Assembly (NCBI RefSeq): GCF_963674925.1
Contig: NZ_OY771646.1
Span: 1-15,222 of the forward strand
From: an uncultured Draconibacterium sp.
GTDB lineage: Bacteria > Bacteroidota > Bacteroidia > Bacteroidales > Prolixibacteraceae
Length of the DNA: 15,222 bases
Direction: 5' to 3'
Shown: positions 1 to 7,301 of the stretch, in pieces
How the letters are laid out: every line of letters starts with the position of its first letter
Position numbering within the stretch: the stretch's first letter is position 1
Notes under the pieces: model-generated
Told to the model about the DNA's origin: nothing
Databases searched by the model: none
What the model saw: only the letters and a program-made list of their open reading frames with translations
Translations under genes and position numbers: made by a program

Positions 1-351
1 CGCGATAACACTTCAATCCCAAAATCAGGCAACAAAAGGATTTTTGACACACAGCTCAGCACCTTTGCAATATATTGCTACTTTCGACAGTTTCTAAATT
101 ACATTTTGAATTTACAAATGAAAATAAATATTATAAACCGAAATAAAAGACCTTGCCTTTCTAAAATGTAGGATTAGCTATTATGAACAACACATAAATT
201 CACACAACAAGTGGTAGTATATTACCCCTTTTCCATTATAAATATTTTGTTCCCTCAAAATCAAAACTTAAATTCAACCGGTAAACGGATTTCATTACCA
301 AAGATTAACGATATACATCCGTTTACTGCTTTTAACTAAACCTGATTACCT
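1..351. other. Non-coding upstream region
   Basis: I see no convincing reading frame on either strand in this 351-base stretch. It is AT-rich and contains an inverted pair of 10-base arms (281-290 and 317-326) close to the next gene's start. I found no clean TAnnTTTG box with a well-placed upstream element. It is probably the 5' regulatory region of the FAD oxidoreductase gene plus the tail of an intergenic region reaching beyond the window. Confidence 0.5.
281..326. promoter_or_regulatory. Inverted-repeat pair before the FAD oxidoreductase gene
   Basis: GTAAACGGAT at 281-290 and its exact reverse complement ATCCGTTTAC at 317-326 are separated by 26 bases, ending 25 bases before the ATG at 352. 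Each arm contains a near copy (7 of 8 bases) of half of the uxaB palindrome: GTAAACGG against GTTAACGG. The halves point outward here, whereas in the uxaB site they abut. This could be a pair of transcription-factor half-sites or a hairpin in the leader RNA; the sequence alone does not decide. Confidence 0.35.
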
Positions 352-2018
352 ATGAAAACTAAACATCTCATCCCCATCCTCTTTAGTATTGTCTATTTGT
401 TTTTCGGCTGTAATCCCAAACAGGATGCAAAGCTTACAAATGCCGATGTTGTAATATATGGTGGCACTTCGGCGGCTGTAACCGCTGCTGTTCAGCTGGC
501 AAAAATGAATAAATCGGTTATAATTGTTTGCCCCGATAAACATCTGGGTGGACTAACATCGAGTGGACTAGGATTTACCGACACCGGAAATAAAAGTGTA
601 ATTGGCGGGCTGGCAAGAGAATTTTATCAGCGTGTGTATGCGCATTACCAAACCGACGAAGCCTGGCAATGGGAAAAGCGCGAAGAATATGGCAACACCG
701 GACAAGGCACACCGGCAATTGACGGCGATAAACGTACCATGTGGATTTTTGAACCTCACGTGGCCGAGCAGGTTTTTGAGGATTTTATCAGCGAGAACAA
801 TATTCGTGTTGTCAGAGATCGCTGGCTCAACCGTGAGAATGGTGTGGAAAAACAAAACGGCAAAATCGTTTCCATTACCATGCTGAACGGCAGAAGTACA
901 CTGCAAAAATATTTATCGATGCCACTTACGAAGGTGATTTAATGGCGGCTGCCGGCGTGAATTACCACCTTGGCCGCGAAGCAAACGCGGTGTACAACGA
1001 GCAATGGAATGGAATACAAACGGGCGTCCTTCATCACGGACACCATTTCGGCAGCATGAATATCAGTCCTTATGTTGTGCCCGGTGATCCGACAAGTGGC
1101 GTTTTGCCCCGTATTTCAACCGATGATCCGGGGGAAAAAGGAGATGGCGATGAACGTATCCAGGCTTATTGTTTCAGAATGTGCCTAACAAAAGTTCCGG
1201 ATAACCGTGTTCCTATCGAGCAACCTGACAATTACGATCCCGCACAATACGAACTGTTGGTTAGGGTGTTAACCCACGGATGGCGCGAGACATTTAATAA
1301 ATTTGATCCGATTCCGAACCACAAAACCGATGTAAACAACCACGGGCCATTTAGTTTCGATAATATTGGCATGAACTACGACTACCCCGAAGCCAGCTAC
1401 GAACGGCGGGCAGAGATTATTCGCGAACACGAAAACTACCAGAAAGGGCTGCTTTATTTTTATGCTACCGATCCACGAATTCCTGATGAAATACAAAATG
1501 AAATGAAACAATGGGGTTTGGCAAAAGATGAATTCACCGATAACGGAAACTGGCCTCATCAGATTTATGTACGCGAGGCCCGGCGTATGATTGGCGAATT
1601 TGTAATGACCGAGAATGAAGTGCTGGGAAAATCGCAGGTTCCTCACTCTATTGGAATGGGTTCGTACACGATGGACTCACACAATACCCAACGATACATT
1701 ACACCCGAAGGTTTTGTGCAAAACGAAGGCGACATTGGTGTTCACCCGCATTTGCCTTATCAAATTGCACTGGGATCGATTCTTCCAAAACAGGAAGAAT
1801 GTGAAAATTTACTCGTTCCGGTTGCTGTTTCAAGCTCGCACATTGCATTTGGCTCCATTCGGATGGAACCCGTTTTTATGATACTTGGGCAAAGTGCTGC
1901 AATGATTGCTGCAATGGCATTGGAAGAAGAAACGCCAATTCATGCACTTCAGTATGAGGATATAAAAACAAAACTTGAAGGTGCGGGACAGGTGCTGGAA
2001 CTTGAGGAGGCAGAATGA
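352..2018 (+). pseudogene. FAD-dependent oxidoreductase lipoprotein (xanthan-lyase-like), frameshifted
   Basis: Two overlapping frames, 352-942 (196 aa) and 942-2018 (358 aa), are the two parts of one FAD-dependent oxidoreductase of the FAD_oxidored type. The N-terminus has a lipoprotein signal with the lipobox LFFGC (Cys20), so the product would be exported and lipid-anchored. A Rossmann FAD-binding stretch follows (VVIYGGTSAAVTAA, about residues 33-46), then GGLTSSGLGFTD. The expected continuation IFIDATYEGDLMAAAG is split: frame 1 ends KVI-stop, while the third frame reads IFIDATYEGDL from about 909 into the second piece. Adding one A near 894 (AGAAG to AGAAAG) gives LNGRKYTAKIFIDATYEGDL and a continuous protein of about 555 aa, normal for the family. 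The C-terminus (SSSHIAFGSIRMEPVFMILGQ) is intact. There is no slippery heptamer, so this is either a real indel or a sequencing error. The substrate is unknown. Confidence 0.8.
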
Positions 2019-2234
2019 ACTTCCTCTTAGCAAGCGAACGAGGTATCAATAATAATTTAGTTTAATAACAAGCGTCGAAGTATAATTCAGTAGTCCCGAT
2101 ACGCACAGCTATCGAGATTAGTTCGACCATCAAATTACAGTTCGTTTCTCTCCTGTTATTTGGGTCTCGCTGAATAAAAAATCCCCGCAACCAACGGCTG
2201 CAGGGACTTAAATAATACATCTCAATTATGATCG
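2019..2234. other. Convergent intergenic region
   Basis: This short gap lies between the 3' ends of the FAD oxidoreductase gene (+) and uxaA (-). It contains the uxaA terminator at 2176-2206. I see only a weak 4-bp inverted pair (CCTC/GAGG, about 2024-2041) as a possible end signal for the plus-strand gene, and no small reading frame worth calling. Confidence 0.5.
2176..2206 (-). terminator. Rho-independent terminator of the uxaBA operon
   Basis: On the minus strand an eight-base-pair stem, TCCCTGCA (2199-2206) with TGCGGGGA (2182-2189), including one U-G wobble, closes a nine-base loop and is followed directly by six T residues (2181-2176). It lies about 30 bases beyond the uxaA stop codon, the right place for the operon's terminator. 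Confidence 0.8.
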
Positions 2235-3722
2235 CTAAAGCGTTACGCCTGTTTTAAAAATGGCAATTTCTTTAAAACCGGTTTTTTCGTGGTTTAATTG
2301 TTTGCCACTGGCAACTTCAATGATAAACTGAACAAAGTCTTCCAAAAGCTCGTCCATGGTTTTGCCCTCGAGCAAAGTGCCGGCGTTAAAATCTATCCAG
2401 TTTTTCTTTTTGTTGAATAAATCGGAATTGGTAGAAATTTTCATGGTGGGTACAAAACTGCCAAACGGCGTTCCGCGCCCTGTGGTAAACAGCACCATCT
2501 GACAGCCGCTAAATCCGAGTGCCGATGCAGCCACTAAGTCGTTTCCAGGTGCCGACAATAAATTCAAACCTTTTGTTTTTAAGGGCTCGGCATATTTCAA
2601 CACATCGACCACAGTTGCAGTACCCCCTTTTTGGGTACATCCAAGCGATTTATCTTCGAGGGTTGAAATACCACCCTTTTTATTTCCCGGCGACGGATTT
2701 TCGTAAACCGGCAAATTATGTTGCAGATAATAATCCTTAAAATCATTGATCAGGCTCACCGTTTTGTCAAACACCGCTTTGTTTTGAGCACGCTCCATCA
2801 GCAAGGTTTCGGCACCAAACATTTCAGGCACTTCGGTAAGAATTGTTGTTCCACCCTGCGCCACCAAAAAATCGGAGAAAGCACCTACCAGCGGATTGGC
2901 AGTAATTCCTGAAAAACCATCCGATCCACCACATTTTAAGCCGATATTCAGTTCCGACAAAGGAACAGCTTCACGTTGATCAGTGTGCATCACGTCATAG
3001 ATTTCTTTCAAAATCTCCAGCCCGGTTTCCACTTCATCCTCTACATCCTGCGATGCTAAAAAGCGTACGCGGCTTTCGTCGTAATCGCCAATAAACTTTT
3101 TCAGGTGATCGATCTGGTTGTTTTCGCAACCCAAACCCAACACAAAAACACCACCGGCATTCGGGTGATTGATCACATCAGCCAATGCTTTTTGCGTATT
3201 CACATGATCATCGCCCAACTGCGAGCAACCATAGCTATGTTTAAACACTTCTACCCCATCAATATCTGTAGGATTTACTTCCTGCTTAAACAAATCGATA
3301 ATCTGCTGCGCCTGCCCGTTCACACAACCAACTGTTGGCACAATCCACAGTTCGTTACGGATTCCCACTTTTCCGTTGTCACGTTTATAGCCCTCGAAAG
3401 TAAGCTCTCGTTCAGCAACCGCCAGTTCGTTCAATTTCTGATCGAACGAATAATTGATGGTGCCCGAAAGATTTGTTTTCAGATTCTGAACATGTATGTG
3501 TTCTCCGGCTTCGATGGCTTGTGTAGCATGACCAATCGGCGCACCATATTTGATAATATCTTCGTTTTCGGCAATTGCAGTGAGTGCCATTTTGTGGCCT
3601 TTCGGAACATCACCAACAACCGTCAGTTCCTGTCCGTCAACCTTAATGATTTCACCTGCCGAAAAATCTTTTAAGGCGATGATCACATTGTCGGTTGGAT
3701 TTATTTTTATGTAGTCTGCCAT
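2235..3722 (-). CDS. uxaA: Altronate dehydratase UxaA
   Basis: This enzyme dehydrates D-altronate to 2-keto-3-deoxy-D-gluconate, the third step of galacturonate catabolism in the cytoplasm. The 495-residue length matches E. coli UxaA as I recall it. The N-terminus is a SAF-type domain (about residues 8-80, with GHKMAL at 42-47). The large C-terminal UxaA domain begins near YKRDNGKVGIRNELWIVPT (112-130). Cysteine- and histidine-bearing motifs typical of the family follow: VGCVNG (131-136), HSYGCSQLGDDH (162-173), GLGCENNQ (196-203) and LKCGGSDGFSG (262-272). The domains are fused and full length, unlike families that split them. It lies 90 bases downstream of uxaB on the same strand, so the two are almost certainly co-transcribed, with a terminator just beyond. 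No lesions are seen. The ATG at 3722 is the only sensible start, because the SAF domain follows at once. Confidence 0.95.
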   Translation of the reverse strand: MADYIKINPTDNVIIALKDFSAGEIIKVDGQELTVVGDVPKGHKMALTAIAENEDIIKYGAPIGHATQAIEAGEHIHVQNLKTNLSGTINYSFDQKLNELAVAERELTFEGYKRDNGKVGIRNELWIVPTVGCVNGQAQQIIDLFKQEVNPTDIDGVEVFKHSYGCSQLGDDHVNTQKALADVINHPNAGGVFVLGLGCENNQIDHLKKFIGDYDESRVRFLASQDVEDEVETGLEILKEIYDVMHTDQREAVPLSELNIGLKCGGSDGFSGITANPLVGAFSDFLVAQGGTTILTEVPEMFGAETLLMERAQNKAVFDKTVSLINDFKDYYLQHNLPVYENPSPGNKKGGISTLEDKSLGCTQKGGTATVVDVLKYAEPLKTKGLNLLSAPGNDLVAASALGFSGCQMVLFTTGRGTPFGSFVPTMKISTNSDLFNKKKNWIDFNAGTLLEGKTMDELLEDFVQFIIEVASGKQLNHEKTGFKEIAIFKTGVTL

Positions 3723-3738
3723 TTCTGTTTTTTAAAAG

Positions 3739-3804
3739 TTTCTCGCAGATTTCGCGGAAAACGCAGATACGTTTTTAATTAATTTCAGCGAAATCAGCGA
3801 GAAA
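3739..3804. repeat. Inverted repeat between uxaB and uxaA
   Basis: Arms TTTCTCGCAGATTTCGC (3739-3755) and GCGAAATCAGCGAGAAA (3788-3804) are complementary at 16 of 17 positions around a 32-base loop, so the uxaB-uxaA transcript would carry a strong hairpin between the cistrons. The wording (CGCAGATTTCGC, AATCAGCGAGAAA) resembles dispersed intergenic repeats that I recall from many Bacteroidota genomes. There is no T-tract, so it is not a standard terminator; it may affect mRNA stability or relative expression of the two genes. Confidence 0.7.
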
Positions 3805-3812
3805 GACATTGT

Positions 3813-5312
3813 TTAATTGCTCATTTTATCAATGGTTATCTGCATCAGCGGATTGTCTTCGCTCAACACCGCTTTAACCGCTTTTTTCATGCCCACCTGC
3901 GTAATCAGGAACAGGTAGTGACTAACGGTAATCGTCAGGTTTGGAATATCATTCAGGTTTTGTTTCCAAACTTTATCAAGGCTTAATACTTTTTCGCACA
4001 AATTGTAGATTGAAATCGGACGACCGTCGCATTCAGCCCAGGCTTCTTTGTAGAAATCAACGATCCACTCATCATCCTGAACATTGTAGGCTTCACCATT
4101 GGCCTCGCCTTTAAAATAAGCGATCATGGCAGCCAGCGAGAACACCAGCTTTTGTGGCAACATGCCGTGTTTTTGTTCGAAGTTAATCAGTGAAGGCAGG
4201 TTCCGTGTTTCCCATTTCGACATGGCGTTTAAGGCAATACTTTGCCACTGGTGACGAATAAACGGATTGGCAAAACGCTCCAAAATCTTGTTGGCAAATT
4301 TCTTCAGTTCCTTTTCTGTTCCATCCAGAACCGTCAATACCTCGTCGTAAACCAGTTCCTTCATAAAACTACCCACCTCAAGGTTTTCGTAGGCATCGCG
4401 CACGGTTTCAATTCCGCTAAGGTACGACACCGCGTAACTTCCGGTGTGGCAACCGTTCAGCACCTGTACTTTTTGCTCGCGGAAACGTTTCATATCTTTT
4501 ACAAACTTCACTTCCAGGCCGGCTTTTTCCGCAGGAAATTCGTCTTGCACCCATTCCGGCGCTTCAATTACCCACAGGTGGAAATATTCGCCCACAACAA
4601 CCAGGTTATCTTCGTAACCCAGCTCCTCCTGAATTTCTTTGATCTCATCGCGTGGGAAGCCCGGTACAATACGATCAACCAGTGTGCTACAGAAACAACA
4701 GGCTTCGTTCACCCAGTTGATAAAATCGTCGCCAAGATTCCATTTTTCGGCATGCTGCAATACAAATTTCTTGAGTATATCGCCATTACGGTCGATCAGC
4801 TCGCAGGCAAAAAAGATCAAACCTTTTGATTTGTCGCCATTAAATTCGTTGTAGCGCATGTATAACATGGCAGCCACTTTTGCCGGAAACGAATTCTGTG
4901 GAGCCATATCCAGCGTATCGCTTTCTTCCCAGCTGATGCCGGCTTCGGTAGTATTCGAAAACACAAAACGAAGATCGGGATTCAGAATACTTTCTTTGTA
5001 CGATTCAAACTCGCTGTATGGATTAATTCCTTTATTGATACAGTCAATCAGCGAAAATTCGGTTACCGGCTTTCCGTTTTTAATCCCTTTCAGGTAAACG
5101 TGGTAAAGCCCGTCCTGATCGTTCAGCATATCTACCATACCGTTTGGCAGCGGCTGAACCACATCAACACCGGCGTTAAAACCGATCTCTTTGTTCATTT
5201 TATCAACGATCCAGTCGGTAAAAGCACGTAAAAAATTTCCTTCTCCAAACTGAAGTATGCGTGTTGGGTAACTACTGGTTTCAGTTGCATTCGTACGATT
5301 TAATTTCTTCAT
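3813..5312 (-). CDS. uxaB: Tagaturonate reductase UxaB
   Basis: This NADH-dependent enzyme reduces D-tagaturonate to D-altronate, the step before UxaA. It belongs to the polyol-specific long-chain (mannitol) dehydrogenase family; at 499 residues it is slightly longer than E. coli UxaB. The N-terminal nucleotide-binding region shows RILQFGEGNFLRAFTDWIVD (18-37). FVFSNTTEAGISW (116-128) is a typical family stretch. The catalytic Lys-x4-Asn-x2-His pattern is present as K281, N286 and H289 within KVQVLNGCHTG. The C-terminal mannitol-dehydrogenase domain runs from about 270 to the end. It is the first gene of the uxaB-uxaA pair and has a LacI-type palindrome and a -7 box upstream. The start MKKLNRTNATETSSYPTRIL is chosen because the Rossmann segment follows directly. 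No UxaC (isomerase) is visible, so it is encoded elsewhere. Confidence 0.95.
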   Translation of the reverse strand: MKKLNRTNATETSSYPTRILQFGEGNFLRAFTDWIVDKMNKEIGFNAGVDVVQPLPNGMVDMLNDQDGLYHVYLKGIKNGKPVTEFSLIDCINKGINPYSEFESYKESILNPDLRFVFSNTTEAGISWEESDTLDMAPQNSFPAKVAAMLYMRYNEFNGDKSKGLIFFACELIDRNGDILKKFVLQHAEKWNLGDDFINWVNEACCFCSTLVDRIVPGFPRDEIKEIQEELGYEDNLVVVGEYFHLWVIEAPEWVQDEFPAEKAGLEVKFVKDMKRFREQKVQVLNGCHTGSYAVSYLSGIETVRDAYENLEVGSFMKELVYDEVLTVLDGTEKELKKFANKILERFANPFIRHQWQSIALNAMSKWETRNLPSLINFEQKHGMLPQKLVFSLAAMIAYFKGEANGEAYNVQDDEWIVDFYKEAWAECDGRPISIYNLCEKVLSLDKVWKQNLNDIPNLTITVSHYLFLITQVGMKKAVKAVLSEDNPLMQITIDKMSN

Positions 5313-5372
5313 CTTTTAAAATCTATAACCTCTTTCAGGTGTGATTAGCACTTTTTTTTCTTTTTGAGTGGG

Positions 5373-5380
5373 CAAATATA
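5373..5380 (-). promoter_or_regulatory. Putative -7 box of the uxaBA promoter
   Basis: Reading the minus strand, TATATTTG matches the Bacteroidota primary sigma factor -7 consensus TAnnTTTG exactly. It would place the transcript start near 5366, leaving a leader of about 54 bases before uxaB. No clear TTTG -33 element is present at the usual spacing; that position is occupied by the operator palindrome, which would suit an occluding repressor. Confidence 0.55.
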
Positions 5381-5395
5381 AGTTTTAAAAGCCTT

Positions 5396-5411
5396 CCGTT
5401 AACGTTAACGG
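5396..5411. promoter_or_regulatory. Perfect 16-bp palindromic operator (LacI/GalR type)
   Basis: CCGTTAACGTTAACGG is a perfect palindrome with a central CG flanked by AACGTT, the form typical of LacI/GalR-family operators. It lies about 16 bases upstream of the -7 box, overlapping where the -33 element should be, and 84 bases from the uxaB start. The inference is that a LacI-family repressor encoded outside the window controls galacturonate catabolism. Another dimeric regulator cannot be excluded. Confidence 0.7.
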
Positions 5412-5618
5412 TTTGAAATATTTTGGGCTACTTTCATGAAAAACTGAATGAAAAAATCGCAGAAAGTGCCTGTTATCAGGGAGTCTGAGAACTATTTTTT
5501 AGCACAAAAAAGTTTATCCGACTTGCCGGAGGGTTAAGAGAATGTTAATCGCGGTAAAAAAGAGCATAAAAACATACATTACGGGGAATCTCCAGCTGCC
5601 GGGAATTGACGGAGCGCC

Positions 5619-5686
5619 GTCCCCTTTGGCGAAGTGCCTTTGCCGATTGAAACATCGGGACACCTCCTTTAAAAAAAAGGAGGACG
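5619..5686. repeat. Composite hairpin repeat, copy 1
   Basis: Three parts occur in order. First is a decayed GTCCCCTTTGGCGAAG motif (5619-5634). Next is a small hairpin, CCGAT (5643-5647) pairing with ATCGG (5654-5658). Last is an 8-bp hairpin, CCTCCTTT (5663-5670) with AAAGGAGG (5676-5683), ending in ACG. The same order recurs at 5697-5816, so this is a dispersed repeat rather than a one-off terminator. Confidence 0.65.
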
Positions 5687-5696
5687 CGGCTGTTTA

Positions 5697-5816
5697 GTCC
5701 CCCTTGGCGAAGGGGGAATTAAAGGGGGATTGTATTTTTGCGGTTAAATTGCCTTGTTGCAAGCTCAAATCCTCCGCCCGACTGTGTCGGACACCTCCTT
5801 TTAAAAAAGGAGGACG
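5697..5816. repeat. Composite hairpin repeat, copy 2
   Basis: The first module is an intact hairpin, CCCCCTT (5699-5705) with AAGGGGG (5710-5716) around GGCG. The second is CCGAC (5778-5782) with GTCGG (5786-5790). The third is a 9-bp stem, CCTCCTTTT (5794-5802) with AAAAGGAGG (5805-5813). The middle stem differs from copy 1 by a paired change (T-A to C-G), which keeps the base pair. Confidence 0.65.
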
Positions 5817-5843
5817 AGATTCGAAGCCATCTAAATCCTCTGC

Positions 5844-5875
5844 AAAAAAAAGGGATGTGCACATGGCAACATCCC
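5844..5875 (-). terminator. Rho-independent terminator of the DUF6261-like gene
   Basis: On the minus strand GGGATGT (5875-5869) pairs perfectly with ACATCCC (5858-5852) around a ten-base loop, then eight T residues follow (5851-5844). It starts about 30 bases beyond the stop codon at 5906. This is a textbook intrinsic terminator. Confidence 0.85.
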
Positions 5876-5905
5876 CTTGTAATTTTTAAAACCAAAATTT
5901 ATGTA

Positions 5906-6619
5906 TTAATCCTCCGAATCATCCTTCTTCCGGCGTTTGAGGACAGCGTCGTTATTGTCGGCAATAATTTTAGCAACTGTAGCGGCAAATGCACCGTAGG
6001 TTTCCGCCTGAAAACGTTCGGCAGAACGTAAAAATACCACCAGGTCGTCGTTTATCAGGGCAGCTACTTCTTTTTTTAATGTGGAGGCATTTAACTGATT
6101 GTTTTCTTCGGCCAGCTCTTCGGCATATTGAGTTTGGGTGTTCTCAAAATCGGTTTGTGCAGCCTGCAGGCTGGCAATATTTTCGGGCACGCCCGACAGC
6201 AGCGCAATGGCCGCCTGAACTTTTGGGGCAGCAAAGTCGCCCAGCATCGATACCAGGTGCGACGACTCGGTTACATAACTTTCGTCGATTACCGAAAATC
6301 CATATTTATTAAATACGGCCTCAACTACCAGCGCTGCATTTCGAATCGTTTCGTCGGGGTGATAGGTGTAACCTTTAATCAGGTACCCCACTGCCCGGTC
6401 GGCAGCATCGCGGATATCATCCTTGTCGGCAAGTATACTTTGTGCTTTCGAGCGGTCGATGGCATCGCCAAGGAGCGTATTTTTGTCATTAATAGCTGTA
6501 AATAACTGCGAAAGGGTGAGGTCTTCGGTTAATCCCGATTGCTGGAAAGCATTAATAAGTAAACGTGTAGTTCCGTGAATTTCAGTTGTGCGGCTGTTAA
6601 CAATAATTTTTTCGATCAT
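5906..6619 (-). CDS. DUF6261-like hypothetical protein
   Basis: This is a 237-residue cytoplasmic protein with no signal peptide or membrane segment. I believe it resembles the Bacteroidota DUF6261 family of unknown function, on the basis of the opening MIEKIIVNSRTTEIHGTTRL, the overall length and the all-helical look; I am only moderately sure. The middle and C-terminal halves are rich in heptad-like, Gln/Glu/Ala-rich helix (about LQAAQTDFENTQTQYAEELA), suggesting a coiled coil or helical bundle, and the tail is highly charged (KRRKKDDSED). The frame stays open to 6745, but the extra 42 residues are basic/hydrophobic followed by an Asn/Ser/Thr-rich stretch and look like translated upstream DNA, so I place the start at the ATG ending at 6619. 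The gene appears monocistronic, with a strong terminator. The palindrome array lies upstream of it. Confidence 0.7.
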   Translation of the reverse strand: MIEKIIVNSRTTEIHGTTRLLINAFQQSGLTEDLTLSQLFTAINDKNTLLGDAIDRSKAQSILADKDDIRDAADRAVGYLIKGYTYHPDETIRNAALVVEAVFNKYGFSVIDESYVTESSHLVSMLGDFAAPKVQAAIALLSGVPENIASLQAAQTDFENTQTQYAEELAEENNQLNASTLKKEVAALINDDLVVFLRSAERFQAETYGAFAATVAKIIADNNDAVLKRRKKDDSED

Positions 6620-7301
6620 GGTTTTAGATTTTACATTAGTATTTGTATTATTTGGGCTGCTTGCAGAGGGATTGATTATAATGATTTTTTGAGTTACCCG
6701 GGCAATTAGCATTAGCAATTTACGGCAACCAGGACTAAATATCAAGCCTTTAACCGCATGTTATTGAACATATGAAACAATCTTTGCCACATACCGAAAA
6801 GTTTTAAGCCCCGGAATTAACTTTCTCCCTTTAAACAAAAGTTTAAAGCCCAAAAGGAACACCCGACGAGGTTTAAACTAACGTTTAAGCCTTGAAAGGA
6901 ACGCCCGACGCCTTTTAAACTAACGTTTAAGCGCCCAAAGGAACACCGGAAGCAAATAAACAAACGTTTAAGCGCTCACCGGAGCTCCGCCAGCCTTTAA
7001 ACAAAAGTTTAAGCCTCAGAATTGCTTTTTGCTTTAAACTTTTGTTTAAGCCACCAAACGGGTTTTTAATTATTACAAAAAAACAATTATATTTAATGCA
7101 CTAAAAACCAAAATTGCCGAATACATTGAACCTTACTCTGCACAAAACAAAAAACCAAACCGCCCTTTCCGAAGGCATTAACACCAAGAGTAAAAGCTCA
7201 TTACAGAAGTGCACTATAATAAGAAATAATTGCATTGCAACATGCAGATACGTTAGCTGTAATTAATCCAACTGCTCCTACAACCAGATAAAATATATTC
7301 A
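6620..7301. other. Gene-free region between divergent genes
   Basis: This 680-base region separates the DUF6261-like gene (-) from the AT-rich ATPase gene (+). Its notable content is the palindrome array at 6796-7052. The flank at 6620-6795 must hold the promoter of the minus-strand gene, though I found no good TAnnTTTG box. The flank at 7053-7301 is AT-rich leader for the ATPase gene, with TTGCATTGCAA (7230-7240, a 5-1-5 palindrome) and a weak TACGTTAG (7249-7256) as the only promoter-like elements. Confidence 0.5.
6796..7052. repeat. Array of six phased TTTAAAC-N4-GTTTAA palindromes
   Basis: Six copies of a short palindrome (consensus TTTAAACWAACGTTTAAGC) begin at 6830, 6872, 6914, 6955, 6996 and 7033. 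Start-to-start distances are 42, 42, 41, 41 and 37 bases, and a half-decayed copy lies at 6799-6810. In the first three units the spacer is also related (AAAGGAAC followed by RCC and a GC-rich tail), so the full repeat is about 42 bases and decays toward the right. The last copy has TTTT where the fifth has AAAA, so it is effectively inverted and can pair with copy five. Spacers are short and mutually similar, unlike CRISPR spacers. The function is unknown. Confidence 0.85.

Larger units (their letters stand above)
5412..5905. other. Gene-free region with dispersed hairpin repeats
   Basis: No credible gene is present. The left part (5412-5610) is plain AT-rich DNA without structure I can name. 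From 5619 it holds composite hairpin repeats (two copies, see separate entries) and, at the right end, the terminator of the DUF6261-like gene. Reading frames through 5704-6031 on the plus strand translate these repeats and are not genes. Confidence 0.6.

Noticed and set aside
880..945. Programmed ribosomal frameshift in the FAD oxidoreductase gene
   Set aside because: There is no slippery heptamer or downstream stem-loop at the frame change, and the family is normally encoded in one frame.
3105..3674. Plus-strand 189-aa reading frame antisense to uxaA
   Set aside because: It lies wholly within uxaA, which has full family motifs; no motif is seen in the antisense product.
5704..6031. Plus-strand reading frames of 61 and 97 aa
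   Set aside because: They translate hairpin repeats and the terminator, and run into the antisense of the DUF6261-like gene.
6620..6745. N-terminal extension of the DUF6261-like protein
   Set aside because: The 42 extra residues look like translated intergenic DNA (Asn/Ser/Thr-rich, no conserved feature); the internal ATG at 6619 begins the recognisable family-like sequence.
6796..7052. CRISPR array
   Set aside because: The regular spacing looks CRISPR-like, but the repeats are only about 19 bases and imperfect, the spacers resemble each other, and no cas gene is present.
7215..7220. TATAAT as a promoter -10 box for the ATPase gene
   Set aside because: The hexamer fits the E. coli consensus, but no -35 element is at the right distance and the organism appears to use the Bacteroidota TAnnTTTG type; in AT-rich DNA this is expected by chance.
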